A program made the position numbers and the translations under genes. Source: Methylocella silvestris (GTDB lineage Bacteria; Pseudomonadota; Alphaproteobacteria; Rhizobiales; Beijerinckiaceae). Taken from it: a stretch of DNA of 64,000 bases. Location of the stretch: assembly GCF_002891535.1 (NCBI RefSeq), contig NZ_PDZR01000013.1, positions 1 to 64,000 on the forward strand, written 5' to 3'. Below the pieces are notes generated by a model, which saw only the letters and a program-made list of their open reading frames with translations, was not told the DNA's origin and made no database searches. This document shows positions 1 to 8,207 of the stretch, in pieces; within the stretch, counting starts at the first letter, position 1, and every line of letters begins with the position of its first letter.

Positions 1-128
1 GCTTCAACAAACTGAAAAACTGGCGCCGCTTGGCGACCCGCTACGACAAGACCGCCGAAAGCTACCGCGGCTTCGTCCTCATCGCCGCCGTCCGACTATG
101 GATGAGGGTATTTGTCAACAGGACCTAA
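1..128 (+). mobile_element. IS5-family transposase, C-terminal fragment at window edge
   Basis: An open frame (codons from base 3) runs in from the left edge and stops at TAA 126-128. Its translation begins FNKLKNWRRLATRYDK and continues into a short hydrophobic tail ending WMRVFVNRT. This is the typical C-terminus of IS5-group DDE transposases, where an N/H-K-lysine/arginine-rich block precedes the final helix and includes the last part of the catalytic region. The rest of the gene and the left end of the element lie outside the window, so intactness cannot be judged. I could not define the terminal inverted repeat in the following 220 bases. It marks the border of the polysaccharide island. 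Confidence 0.72.
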
Positions 129-350
129 TCCGTCCGGTTAACTGTCGCCTGGGCGGCCGACATAATTGACTTGATCGTGCGACGGAAAGCGGTTGTCCAA
201 TTTTCCGATGCGGCTCCAGAGAGCGTCGACGCTTCATTCGGCGGCTTCGCGCAGCGTCATCCTTCTTCCAGGGCAAGCTGTCGAGGCTCCACATTTCATC
301 ATTTTCAAGATAATGTCCGCGGCGATGCAGGAAAAGCGAACCAGTGACGC

Positions 351-1670
351 ATGGGACAGGCCGAAGTGAGCGGCGGGGGAGCGGACGCGTCTGCCGTCAA
401 GTCCGGCGCGCTCGCCAAGGCTCATGCCCTCGCGCTTGACCGAGCGGCCAGCGCGGCGGAAGAATGGCGGCGCTCGGCGCGCGGCTTGCGCCTCGTCAAG
501 GGCAAGCGGATCACGCGGCCGTCCTGGGCCGTTGGCGTGCGCCTCGGCCACCACGGCTTCAGCCAGATCCGCCGGTCGCGCGGCGCGCTGATCGGGTTTT
601 TTGTCCTGTTCGTCGTTCCGGCAGTCGCGTCGGTCATTTATTTCTCTTTGATCGCATCGAGCGAATATACTTCCGAGGCGCGTTTTGCGGTGCGGGGCGG
701 AGAGCGCGTCTCGACCGACGCTATCTCGGCGCTGACCGGCCTCGCCTCTTTCACGCAAATTCAGGACTCGCTCATCGTCTCCAATTACGTCAAGAGCCAG
801 GCTATCGTCGAAGCGCTTGAGCGGGAGATCGATCTTCGCGCGATCTATTCCAAACATTCCATTGACTGGCTTTCGCGCTTCAACGCGGACGAGCCGATCG
901 AAGCCTTTGTCAAATATTGGGTCTGGCGCCTGAAAACGTCGATCGAGTCGCCGTCCGGAATTGTAACGGTCAAGGTCAGCGCCTTTTCGCCCGAAGACGC
1001 GCTGAAGATCGCCGACGCCACGGTCGATTTGAGCGAGCGTCTGGTCAACAGCCTCTCGACGCGCGCGCTCAACGATGCGGTCGCCCAGGCCGGGATGGAG
1101 CTTGCGCGCGCCGAATCGCGCCTCAGCGCGGCGCGCGTGGCGCTGCGCGATCTTCGCAATACCCAGGCGACCCTCGATCCGCGGCGGACGGCGGACGGCA
1201 TCGGCAAACTGGTGGCGGAGCTGCGCTTTGAAAAAATTCGCCTCGAGCAGGATATCACCGCGGCCGGGCGCGCAAATGTCGGCGCCGACGCGCCGCAGGT
1301 GCAGATTATGCGCGCGCGCGTCGATGTGATCGGCGAGCAAATCGCGAGCCTCGAAGACCAGGTGACGTCTCAGGACGGGTCGTCGTCCCAAACTCTCTCC
1401 GGCAAGATCACACGTTTCGATGAACTCGAACTCGAACGCCAGATCGCTGAAAAGCAATATACGCTGACGGCGGCGGCGCTTGAACGGGCGCGCGTCAACG
1501 CGGAGGGCAAGAAAGTCTATCTGGCGACATTCGTCCATCCGGTTCTCGCCTATGAGGCGAGCGGCCCGCATCGGTTAGTGTACAGCCTGCTTGGCGTCGC
1601 CGCCTCGGCGCTGCTATATGTTGCAGGGATGGCGGCCTGGCGTGCGACGCAGCGCAAGCTTGCCGGATGA
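351..1670 (+). CDS. kpsE: Capsule polysaccharide export inner-membrane protein (KpsE/CtrB/BexC type)
   Basis: A 439-residue protein with the polysaccharide co-polymerase (PCP-3) layout. After a basic cytoplasmic N-terminus of about 80 residues comes a membrane helix at about 82-102 (FFVLFVVPAVASVIYF). A long periplasmic part follows, with coiled-coil-prone sequence at about 240-390, and a second membrane helix at about 411-432. Such proteins bridge the inner-membrane ABC exporter to the outer-membrane OPX channel during export of lipid-anchored capsules. The gene ends 4 bases before kpsT, so the two are probably co-transcribed. ATG 351 has no strong Shine-Dalgarno. Two more proteins of this type are encoded at 17556-18848 and 18964-20199. 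The N-terminus is longer than usual, so a downstream start is possible. Confidence 0.82.
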   Translation: MGQAEVSGGGADASAVKSGALAKAHALALDRAASAAEEWRRSARGLRLVKGKRITRPSWAVGVRLGHHGFSQIRRSRGALIGFFVLFVVPAVASVIYFSLIASSEYTSEARFAVRGGERVSTDAISALTGLASFTQIQDSLIVSNYVKSQAIVEALEREIDLRAIYSKHSIDWLSRFNADEPIEAFVKYWVWRLKTSIESPSGIVTVKVSAFSPEDALKIADATVDLSERLVNSLSTRALNDAVAQAGMELARAESRLSAARVALRDLRNTQATLDPRRTADGIGKLVAELRFEKIRLEQDITAAGRANVGADAPQVQIMRARVDVIGEQIASLEDQVTSQDGSSSQTLSGKITRFDELELERQIAEKQYTLTAAALERARVNAEGKKVYLATFVHPVLAYEASGPHRLVYSLLGVAASALLYVAGMAAWRATQRKLAG

Positions 1671-1674
1671 GCCG

Positions 1675-2325
1675 ATGATCCGCTTGTCCGGCGTCACCAA
1701 GATCTACAAAACGGAAAACCACCGCAAGGTCGTTCTCGACCATGTCACCTACACCTTCGATACGCGCTATTCATATGGCATCTTCGGCCACAACGGCGCC
1801 GGAAAATCGACGCTGATGCGTTTGATCGCCGGTACGGAACTGCCCAATTTTGGCGATATCAAGCGCGACGTGCGCGTGTCCTGGCCGCTTGGCTTTGGCG
1901 GCGGATTCCATCCGGCGATGACGGGGCGGGAGAACGTCAAATTCGTCAGCCGGATCTACGGCGCCAACACGCGGCGCGTGATTGAATTCGTCGATTATTT
2001 TGCCGAGCTTGGCAATTATTTCGATATGCCGGTGGGCATCTATTCGTCCGGCATGGGCGCCCGTCTGGCGTTCGGCCTTTCGATGGCGATGGATTTCGAG
2101 TGCTATCTTGTTGATGAAATCACCGCCGTTGGCGATGCGCGTTTCGCCTTGCGGGCGAAGCAGGCCTTTGACGAAAAGCGCGGCCGCAGCAGCATGATCA
2201 TGGTGTCGCATGATATCGGCACTATCAAAGCCTATTGCGAACGCGGCCTTGTGCTTCATCGCGGCAAGCTGCTGGCCTTTGGCGATCTCGACGACGCGAT
2301 CGAGTTCTACCGAAAGGTGCATTGA
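1675..2325 (+). CDS. kpsT: Capsule polysaccharide ABC transporter ATP-binding protein (KpsT/CtrD type)
   Basis: A 216-residue nucleotide-binding subunit expected to power export of a capsular polysaccharide through a KpsM-type permease. The sequence shows Walker A GHNGAGKST, a degenerate signature YSSGMGARLAF and Walker B CYLVDEI, followed by the switch histidine in MVSHD. The length matches KpsT (about 217 aa). ATG 1675 was chosen because it begins with the family-typical MIRLSGVTKIY and lies 4 bases after the kpsE stop; the open frame itself extends upstream to 1591. The capsule permease normally encoded next to it is absent here and I see none elsewhere in the window. The next gene is convergent. 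Confidence 0.87.
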   Translation: MIRLSGVTKIYKTENHRKVVLDHVTYTFDTRYSYGIFGHNGAGKSTLMRLIAGTELPNFGDIKRDVRVSWPLGFGGGFHPAMTGRENVKFVSRIYGANTRRVIEFVDYFAELGNYFDMPVGIYSSGMGARLAFGLSMAMDFECYLVDEITAVGDARFALRAKQAFDEKRGRSSMIMVSHDIGTIKAYCERGLVLHRGKLLAFGDLDDAIEFYRKVH

Positions 2326-2366
2326 GAGCGTGACGGCTGGGAAAGCTGCGAAGTTTCGAACGGGCG

Positions 2367-3320
2367 TCAACGCGCCTGTGGTTTGCGCGCCGCCAGCAAG
2401 AGGCCGGCGCCTTCGTCCCTTGTCTCTCGTGGCGGCCCGAGAAGCTTGTTCGCGACATAGCCCAGAACGAGGCCGGTCAGAGCCGCCGCGTGCCAGGACC
2501 ATGCGTGTTTGAAATAGATCTCGCGGCAGCGCACCGGCGAGCAGCGCTCGATCCAGTAAACGAAGCTGTCCATTTCCGACCATGCAACCGGCTGGATCGT
2601 CTCGACGGCAAGGCCATTTCTGGCCGCCAGCGCCCGCAGCGCGTCCTCGCTCCACCAGGTCAAATGATGCGGCGGCGCGTTGAGCAGGAAGTTCGGGATG
2701 CGCGTCATCGCCGAGGGGACGTGCGGAACGCCGACGATGACAAGGCCGCCGGGTTTCGTCGCCGCGGTCATTTCGGCGAAGAGATCCGCCGGTCTTGCGA
2801 CATGTTCAAGCACCTGGAAAGCGCAGACCGCATCATAGGCGCCGGCGTTCTTGATGAGATGCGCGCCAAGACTCTCGGACAGCGACCAGTCCGTCGCCTC
2901 CCCGGAAAAATGCGGATCGAGGCCAAGATAATCCGCGTGCGCGACAAAAGGACGAAAGCCGCCAAAGCCGCAACCGACGTCAAGAACGCGCGCGCCCGCC
3001 GCGATATGGTTGGCGGCGAGCTGAAATTCGGCGCGGGGGCGGCTTTCGCTTGGGAGTAATTTGGGGCCGAGGGTCTTGTAGAAAGCTTTGTAGAAATCAG
3101 CGTCGCCGACAGGCGCCGGCGAGAAAAACATCATCCCTGTGCGCGAGCGCCAAAGCGAAAGATGAGTCGCCCCGCCGAAACTCGGGCGCGCGTCGACGCT
3201 AAATTCAATTTCCCACAGCCGCGCCAGAAATTCGCAACTGACAATCTGGATCAGAGCTGTCGCCGGCTCGCCCGTGACCGGGCAAGGGGGGTAATCGGTT
3301 GTCGCTTCAGGAACGGACAA
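2367..3320 (-). CDS. Class I SAM-dependent methyltransferase
   Basis: A 317-residue protein with a Rossmann methyltransferase core. SAM motif I is RVLDVGCGFGGF at residues 111-122, followed by an acidic residue in YLGLD, then QVLEH and PGGLVIVGVPH. An N-terminal CPVTG segment resembles the start of many sugar or natural-product C-methyltransferases that begin with a small cysteine motif. The start is TTG 3320 with a modest AGG upstream; no internal ATG precedes the conserved part. A hydrophobic stretch near the C-terminus (AALTGLVLGYVANKL) may associate with the membrane. It is convergent with kpsT and divergent from the AONS gene. The substrate is probably a sugar or lipid of the surrounding island, but this is inference. 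Confidence 0.7.
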   Translation of the reverse strand: MSVPEATTDYPPCPVTGEPATALIQIVSCEFLARLWEIEFSVDARPSFGGATHLSLWRSRTGMMFFSPAPVGDADFYKAFYKTLGPKLLPSESRPRAEFQLAANHIAAGARVLDVGCGFGGFRPFVAHADYLGLDPHFSGEATDWSLSESLGAHLIKNAGAYDAVCAFQVLEHVARPADLFAEMTAATKPGGLVIVGVPHVPSAMTRIPNFLLNAPPHHLTWWSEDALRALAARNGLAVETIQPVAWSEMDSFVYWIERCSPVRCREIYFKHAWSWHAAALTGLVLGYVANKLLGPPRETRDEGAGLLLAARKPQAR

Positions 3321-3554
3321 GAAAACCTGCGAAGTAACGTTGCGGGGGCGTTTGGATTAGGATGGCTTTGCGCAGAAAACACAAAAGAATCGGCGCGGGC
3401 CGGGCAGCGCTGCTTAGCAGCCTTGCCGCCTCCCGCAAATGGACGTTTGCGGGGTTATCCTGTATTGAGAGTAGCCGTTTCTGCCGCTCGCCGAGGATTT
3501 TACGCCAAGCGGGGCGCCGCCTGGCCTGTTTTCTTTAACGCACCGGATCTCACT

Positions 3555-4949
3555 ATGAAGCCCCGCAAGAAATCGGGCCTCGACGATGAGGATCGCCAAA
3601 GGCTCGACAGATTGGTCCTCAATCGTCTCGGCGCCCATCCCGTTGCGCCGAAGACCGAGGCCGCCCCGGCGCCACAACAGCACGCTCCCCGCTCCGGCGT
3701 GATGGATTTCCAGACTCTGCCTGGCTACCAGGAGCTGAGGCTGCAGCGCTCCATGGCCGCCGTCGTCGGCCTCGACAATCCGTTTTTCCGGCTGCATGAG
3801 ACGGCGGCTGGGGCGACGACCGTGATCGACGGCAAGCGCTTCGTCAATTTTTCGTCCTATGATTATCTTGGGCTGAACCAGCATCCGGAGGTTCGCGCCG
3901 CCGCGCATGCGGCGATCGACGTCTTTGGGACGTCGGCCTCGGCGAGCCGCGTCGTCGCCGGAGAGCGTCCGGCACATCGCGCGCTGGAACGGGATCTCGC
4001 CGCCCATTACGGGCAGGAGGACTGCGTCGTTTTCGTCAGCGGCCATGGCGCGAATGTCTCGACAATCGGCGCGATCATGCGGCCGAAAGATCTCATCGTG
4101 CATGATGCTCTCGCCCACAACAGCATTGTTCTCGGCGCAGCGCTGTCGCGCGCCGAGCGCCGCAGTTTTCCGCACAATGATCTTGACGCCCTCGACGCCC
4201 TGCTGACCTCCCTGCGCGGCCAGTTCGAACGCGCGCTGGTCGTCGTCGAGGGCCTCTACAGCATGGACGGCGACAGTCCCGACCTGGCGCGGCTCGTGGA
4301 GCTTAAACAGAAGCATGACGCCTGGCTGATGGTCGATGAGGCGCATGGGCTCGGCGTTCTGGGCGAAAGTGGATACGGCCTTTTCGAACATGCCGGCGTC
4401 GATCCGCGCGACGTCGATATCTGGATGGGCACGATGTCCAAGACGCTGGCCGGGTGCGGCGGCTTCATCGCCGGGCCGAGGTCACTCGTCGAATATCTGA
4501 AATGCATGTCGGGCGGATTTGTTTATTCGGTCGGACTCTCGCCGCCGCTCGCCGCCGCCTCCGTCGCGGCGCTGGCGATTTTTCGCCGCGAACCCCAGCG
4601 GGTGGAGCGTCTGCGGCAGGTCTGCCGCCTGTTTCTCGACAGGGCCAGGGCGCGCGGCCTGAATACGGGCGCGAGTTCCGGGCACGCGATCATTCCCGTT
4701 CTGGTCGGCAATTCTGTCTCGGCCGTCGCGCTCAGCCAGAAACTCTACGAGCGCGGCGTCAATGTGCAGCCGATCATCCATCCCGCGGTGCCCGAACGCG
4801 CTGCGCGGCTGCGCTTCTTCCTGACGTCGGAGCATAGCCCGGAACAGGTTTGCCTCGCGGTCGACGCCGTGGCTGAGTCGATCGAGGCGATCGGCGAGAG
4901 CGACTTTTTCGGCGCCGTCACAGGGGCGGCGAAGGGCGAGGGCGCTTGA
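3555..4949 (+). CDS. Alpha-oxoamine synthase (BioF/serine palmitoyltransferase family)
   Basis: A 464-residue PLP enzyme of the AONS family, which condenses an amino acid with an acyl thioester with loss of CO2. Visible features are the substrate-binding start NFSSYDYLGL (98-107), GTSASASR (125-132), the acidic/histidine pair DEAHGLGVLG (261-270) and the PLP lysine in GTMSKTLAG (Lys296). ATG 3555 fits the family; the frame is open upstream to 3162 but that part overlaps the divergent methyltransferase and looks non-coding. There is an unusual N-terminal extension of about 70 residues. Its stop overlaps the TTG start of the acyltransferase gene (TTGA), implying translational coupling. Candidate substrates are the product of the PKS encoded at 9500-16993, or ordinary acyl-CoA/ACP as in serine palmitoyltransferase. 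No biotin genes are nearby, which argues against BioF. Confidence 0.82.
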   Translation: MKPRKKSGLDDEDRQRLDRLVLNRLGAHPVAPKTEAAPAPQQHAPRSGVMDFQTLPGYQELRLQRSMAAVVGLDNPFFRLHETAAGATTVIDGKRFVNFSSYDYLGLNQHPEVRAAAHAAIDVFGTSASASRVVAGERPAHRALERDLAAHYGQEDCVVFVSGHGANVSTIGAIMRPKDLIVHDALAHNSIVLGAALSRAERRSFPHNDLDALDALLTSLRGQFERALVVVEGLYSMDGDSPDLARLVELKQKHDAWLMVDEAHGLGVLGESGYGLFEHAGVDPRDVDIWMGTMSKTLAGCGGFIAGPRSLVEYLKCMSGGFVYSVGLSPPLAAASVAALAIFRREPQRVERLRQVCRLFLDRARARGLNTGASSGHAIIPVLVGNSVSAVALSQKLYERGVNVQPIIHPAVPERAARLRFFLTSEHSPEQVCLAVDAVAESIEAIGESDFFGAVTGAAKGEGA

Positions 4950-6085
4950 GCCGCCTGGAGGTCCGCGAGGTTGGAAGCGCCGCGGATATCGAGGCGTTCA
5001 TTGAAGCGGCGCGGCGCGGACAGGCGGGCAATCCGCGCTGGGTCGAGCCGGTTTCCGACGAGATGGGATGGATCTTCAATCCCAAGACCTCGCCTTTGAT
5101 GCTTGAAAACGACATCCGGGCTTTTGTCGCGTTTCGCGACGGCGCCCCCGTCGGGCGGATCGCCGCGATCGTCAATCACGCTCATCTTGAAAAATATCAC
5201 GACGGCTGCGGCCAGTTCGGCCTGATCGAGGCGATCGACGACCGCGCCGTTTTCGCGGCGCTGATCGCGCGGGCCGGCGCGTTTCTGCGCGGCCATGGGC
5301 TCAACCGAATGCGCGGGCCGTTCAGCCTCTCGGTCAATCATGAAACCGGCTTGCTTGTGTACGGTTTTGACGAGCCCCATGTCGTGCGCACCAACCATGC
5401 GCCAGCCTTCTACAGCGCGCATCTTGAAGCCCTGGGGCTGCGCAAGGCGATGGATCTTTTCGCTTATGTCTGCACGATTGCGGAGACGGATTTTCCCGAG
5501 CGCGTCGCAAGGCTCGCGGCCCGATTCCCTCTGGCCGGCGAGATCAAGACCTATGGCCTCTCGCTGCTGCGATGGTCGACGCAGTTTCCGCGCGTCCTCG
5601 ACCTTTACAATGACGCCTGGAAGAACAACTGGAGCTCGATCCCGGTCAGTCCGCCCGAAGCCAGAATGATCGCCAATCTGATGCTGCCGGTCTCCAAACC
5701 CTCATGGATCAGGATGGCGCAATGGCAAGGCGAAGACATCGCCGTCGTGTCGCAGATCCCTGACGTCAATGAGGCGCTGCAGGGACTGAACGGCAAATTG
5801 CTGCCCTTTGGCTGGGCGCGTATGCTGGGCAGGATCCACGGGCGCGGCACACGGATGACGCGCCTGCCGATGATCGGCGTCGCAAGCCGCTGGCGCGGTA
5901 GGCGGATCGGATCGATGGCGGTTTTGCTGCTGCTGGCGCAGGCGATCGAACAGGCGCGGCGCGCCAAAGTCGAGGAGATGGAAATCAGCTGGATGCTTGA
6001 GACGAACCACGCGATTCTCAATCTCGTCGCCAGCCTGCCGGCCCGCCATACGCGCACCTTCAGGGTCTATGAAATGGAACTTTAG
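4946..6085 (+). CDS. GNAT-fold acyltransferase, candidate bacterial ceramide synthase-like N-acyltransferase
   Basis: A 379-residue protein. The N-terminal half carries a GNAT-like core (AFVAFRDGAPVGRIAAIVN, about residues 50-68), followed by GQFGLIEAIDD and a conserved block RMRGPFSLSVNHETGLLVYGF in which ~20-residue segments recur across this uncharacterised family. The C-terminal half contains a second GNAT-like stretch (VASRWRGRRIGSMAVLLL) that could bind acyl-CoA. The start is TTG 4946 inside the stop of the AONS gene, so the pair is translationally coupled. Pairing with an AONS enzyme is how bacterial sphingolipid genes are arranged, and bacterial ceramide synthase is itself a GNAT-like protein, so N-acylation of a sphingoid-type amine is a reasonable prediction. 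This is inference from family and context. The gene ends convergently with the GT gene (4-base overlap). Confidence 0.62.
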   Translation: MSRLEVREVGSAADIEAFIEAARRGQAGNPRWVEPVSDEMGWIFNPKTSPLMLENDIRAFVAFRDGAPVGRIAAIVNHAHLEKYHDGCGQFGLIEAIDDRAVFAALIARAGAFLRGHGLNRMRGPFSLSVNHETGLLVYGFDEPHVVRTNHAPAFYSAHLEALGLRKAMDLFAYVCTIAETDFPERVARLAARFPLAGEIKTYGLSLLRWSTQFPRVLDLYNDAWKNNWSSIPVSPPEARMIANLMLPVSKPSWIRMAQWQGEDIAVVSQIPDVNEALQGLNGKLLPFGWARMLGRIHGRGTRMTRLPMIGVASRWRGRRIGSMAVLLLLAQAIEQARRAKVEEMEISWMLETNHAILNLVASLPARHTRTFRVYEMEL

Positions 6086-7269
6086 TCCCGCGCCGTCGGC
6101 CGGCTCAGCACCACCACGTCCTGGGGGCTTCGCACCAGATAGTCGAAGCCGGCCCAGGAGATGCGGCGCGAGCCCAGCGCCGCGAAAATGCAGACGAGAT
6201 GAAAACCGTGCCACAAAGGCCGCATGAACCGCTCGACCCGCCAATAAGTGGCAAGGTCGGCATGCGCCGTCTCGGGCCACAGCGCGCGCACGATGCGTCG
6301 CCTGTTCCAATAGCGCAATTCGCCGAGCCCGATCGAAAAGATCAGCGCGGCGATCGCGCCGACATATCCCTGAAGCGCCAGAACGGCGGCGGCGATGGCG
6401 GCGACGGCTGGCATGGCCATCACAAAAGCGGCGAACAACCAGAGCAGCGGAACATGCGTCAGCATCAGGCGGTATTGCCGCCGGCCGAACGCGAAGGCCT
6501 CCTCCCAGCCCATCTCGACCGGGGAGAGGAGCAGGCTCTGGCGCGGCGAAAAAATGGCGCATCGGGCGGCGCCGAGCGCCCTTGTCATCTGCAGATCGTC
6601 GCTGATCGCGCCGCGCCAATAGGCGCCGATGTCGATCCGCTCGAGGGTCGTCTGGGGCAGCGCCATCGCGCCGCCCCAGCAGAGATTGATGACCGCCGGA
6701 ATGCGGGGCGTCGTGACGATTGACGCATTGGCGGCGGCGACGACCGCCGAACTGATGCGGCCGTCAGTCGGGATCATCCAGCGATAGCCGGTCACAGCGT
6801 CATATCCGGCGTCGGTCAGCGACGAGACGAGCCGCGGCAGCCATTCGGCCGATGGCAGCGTGTCGGCGTCGGTAAAGGCGATGATTTCATCCGCAGGCGT
6901 GATCGCCTTGAGGGCGGCGAGCAGGTTCCAGACCTTCTGACCGCCATGCTGGACCGGACCGGCCACAATCGTGACGATCCTGGCGCCGGGCTCGCGTTCC
7001 GCCTCACGGAGAAGAGCGAAAGCTGGGTCATCCGTCGATTCCACCGCGGCGATGATGCGGTAGTCGGGATAGGCCTGGGCGCGCAGGCGGATGAGAAATT
7101 CGGCGGCAACGGCAGAGCGGTTCTTGATCGCGACGATAATAGCGACGGACGGCGTTCGCCCTGGAATTTCCGCGCGCGGCAGGCCCCAGGTGTAGCGCCA
7201 CGCGGACAGCGTGCTCACGATCTCGATCACGATCCAGATGAGGAAAACTATGGCGATTGTGAGAGACAT
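6082..7269 (-). CDS. Membrane glycosyltransferase, ceramide glucosyltransferase-like (GT21/GT2 type)
   Basis: A 395-residue protein with an N-terminal membrane helix (about 3-22) and a GT-A domain starting PSVAIIVAIKNRS. The sugar-nucleotide acid motif is FTDADT (Asp134/Asp136). A further GAISDDLQM supplies the catalytic acid region, and RRQYR matches the (Q/R)xxRW-like element of processive and ceramide glucosyltransferases. Hydrophobic helices fill about 285-370, so the active site faces the cytoplasmic membrane. HpnI/GT21 relatives add a sugar to lipid amino-alcohols or hopanoids. Together with the AONS and GNAT genes, this suggests a glycosylated sphingoid-like lipid. Its stop overlaps the convergent GNAT gene. 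The exact sugar and acceptor cannot be read from sequence. Confidence 0.72.
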   Translation of the reverse strand: MSLTIAIVFLIWIVIEIVSTLSAWRYTWGLPRAEIPGRTPSVAIIVAIKNRSAVAAEFLIRLRAQAYPDYRIIAAVESTDDPAFALLREAEREPGARIVTIVAGPVQHGGQKVWNLLAALKAITPADEIIAFTDADTLPSAEWLPRLVSSLTDAGYDAVTGYRWMIPTDGRISSAVVAAANASIVTTPRIPAVINLCWGGAMALPQTTLERIDIGAYWRGAISDDLQMTRALGAARCAIFSPRQSLLLSPVEMGWEEAFAFGRRQYRLMLTHVPLLWLFAAFVMAMPAVAAIAAAVLALQGYVGAIAALIFSIGLGELRYWNRRRIVRALWPETAHADLATYWRVERFMRPLWHGFHLVCIFAALGSRRISWAGFDYLVRSPQDVVVLSRPTARD

Positions 7270-7400
7270 GGCTTTTTTTTGACACAGTGCGCGGCTATTT
7301 TGCCGCAGGCGAATGAGGGGCCTTGGTCGCGCTTGGGGAAGCTGCGATCATGTAATTAAGAGCATACCGTGATGTAACGCGTAAGTCGGGGGAACGGCTT

Positions 7401-8207
7401 TTGACCCATTCGATCGGTCTCGGGCAGGAGACAGCATCAAGGATTAGGGCGCAACCGACGATTCGCGTTCAGGCCAATATTCTCGCCCGACGCGAGCGCG
7501 CCATTCTGAACTGGATTTGCGCGCGTATACCGGGCGCCGTAACGCCCGATGGACTGACGGCGCTGGGCGTCTTCGGCGCTTTTGTTGTTTTGGCGGGATA
7601 TGTCGGCAGCCGGTTTGATCCGGCTTTTTTCTGGCTCGCGACGTTTGGGTTCTTCGTCCACTGGTTTGGCGACTCGCTCGATGGCAGCCTCGCCCGCTTC
7701 CGCCATATCGAGCGGCCGCGCTACGGTTATTTTCTGGACCACACTGTCGACGCCCTGTGCAATCTTTTGATTTTGGCGGGCCTCGGGTTGTCAGCCTATG
7801 TTCGTCTCGACGTGGCGCTGTTCGTGCTGATCGGCTATTTTCTGCTGTGCATGTATGTGTTCCTGTATAATCACGTGTCCGGCAGTTTCCAGCTATCCTT
7901 CCTTGCTCTTGGACCAACCGAACTTCGCCTCGGCCTCATCCTGATCAATTTCTGGATGTATATGTCCGGCCCTTCGAAGATCATGATCGCCGGCCAGGCG
8001 TTCTCGGCCTATGATCTCGTATTCTCCCTCGTCGGAGCGATCTTCGTGTCTTTGTTCGTGGTCAACACATACAAGGTTGCGAGCCGCTTGCGGCGCGAGG
8101 ACGCCCGCCCGGCCAGCGCCGCATCCGCCAGCGTCAAACCTGCCGTCACTGATCTGCTCTCCAAGTCGCATTCCAATCAGCGCTATGCCCCGACGAGCCC
8201 CTTATAG
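7401..8207 (+). CDS. CDP-alcohol phosphatidyltransferase family membrane protein
   Basis: A 268-residue integral membrane enzyme carrying the family signature DG..AR...(9)...G...D...D: DGSLARF followed by GYFLDHTVD, with all aspartates present. These enzymes move a phospho-alcohol group from CDP-alcohol onto a second alcohol in the membrane. At least five hydrophobic helices are visible after the signature. The start is TTG 7401, preceded by a good GGGGGA about 7 bases upstream. It is transcribed divergently from the GT21-like gene across 131 bases and ends with a 6-base convergent overlap with the next GT. The substrate is unknown; head-group transfer to the putative sphingoid or glycolipid of this island, or ordinary phospholipid synthesis, are both possible. 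Confidence 0.75.
   Translation: MTHSIGLGQETASRIRAQPTIRVQANILARRERAILNWICARIPGAVTPDGLTALGVFGAFVVLAGYVGSRFDPAFFWLATFGFFVHWFGDSLDGSLARFRHIERPRYGYFLDHTVDALCNLLILAGLGLSAYVRLDVALFVLIGYFLLCMYVFLYNHVSGSFQLSFLALGPTELRLGLILINFWMYMSGPSKIMIAGQAFSAYDLVFSLVGAIFVSLFVVNTYKVASRLRREDARPASAASASVKPAVTDLLSKSHSNQRYAPTSPL

Noticed and set aside
234-1571. Long minus-strand frame opposite kpsE
   Set aside because: High-GC shadow of kpsE; arginine-rich, no family features, and the plus-strand frame has clear membrane helices and coiled coil.
3162-3554. N-terminal extension of the AONS frame
   Set aside because: It overlaps the divergent methyltransferase and is unlike the AONS family; ATG 3555 fits better.
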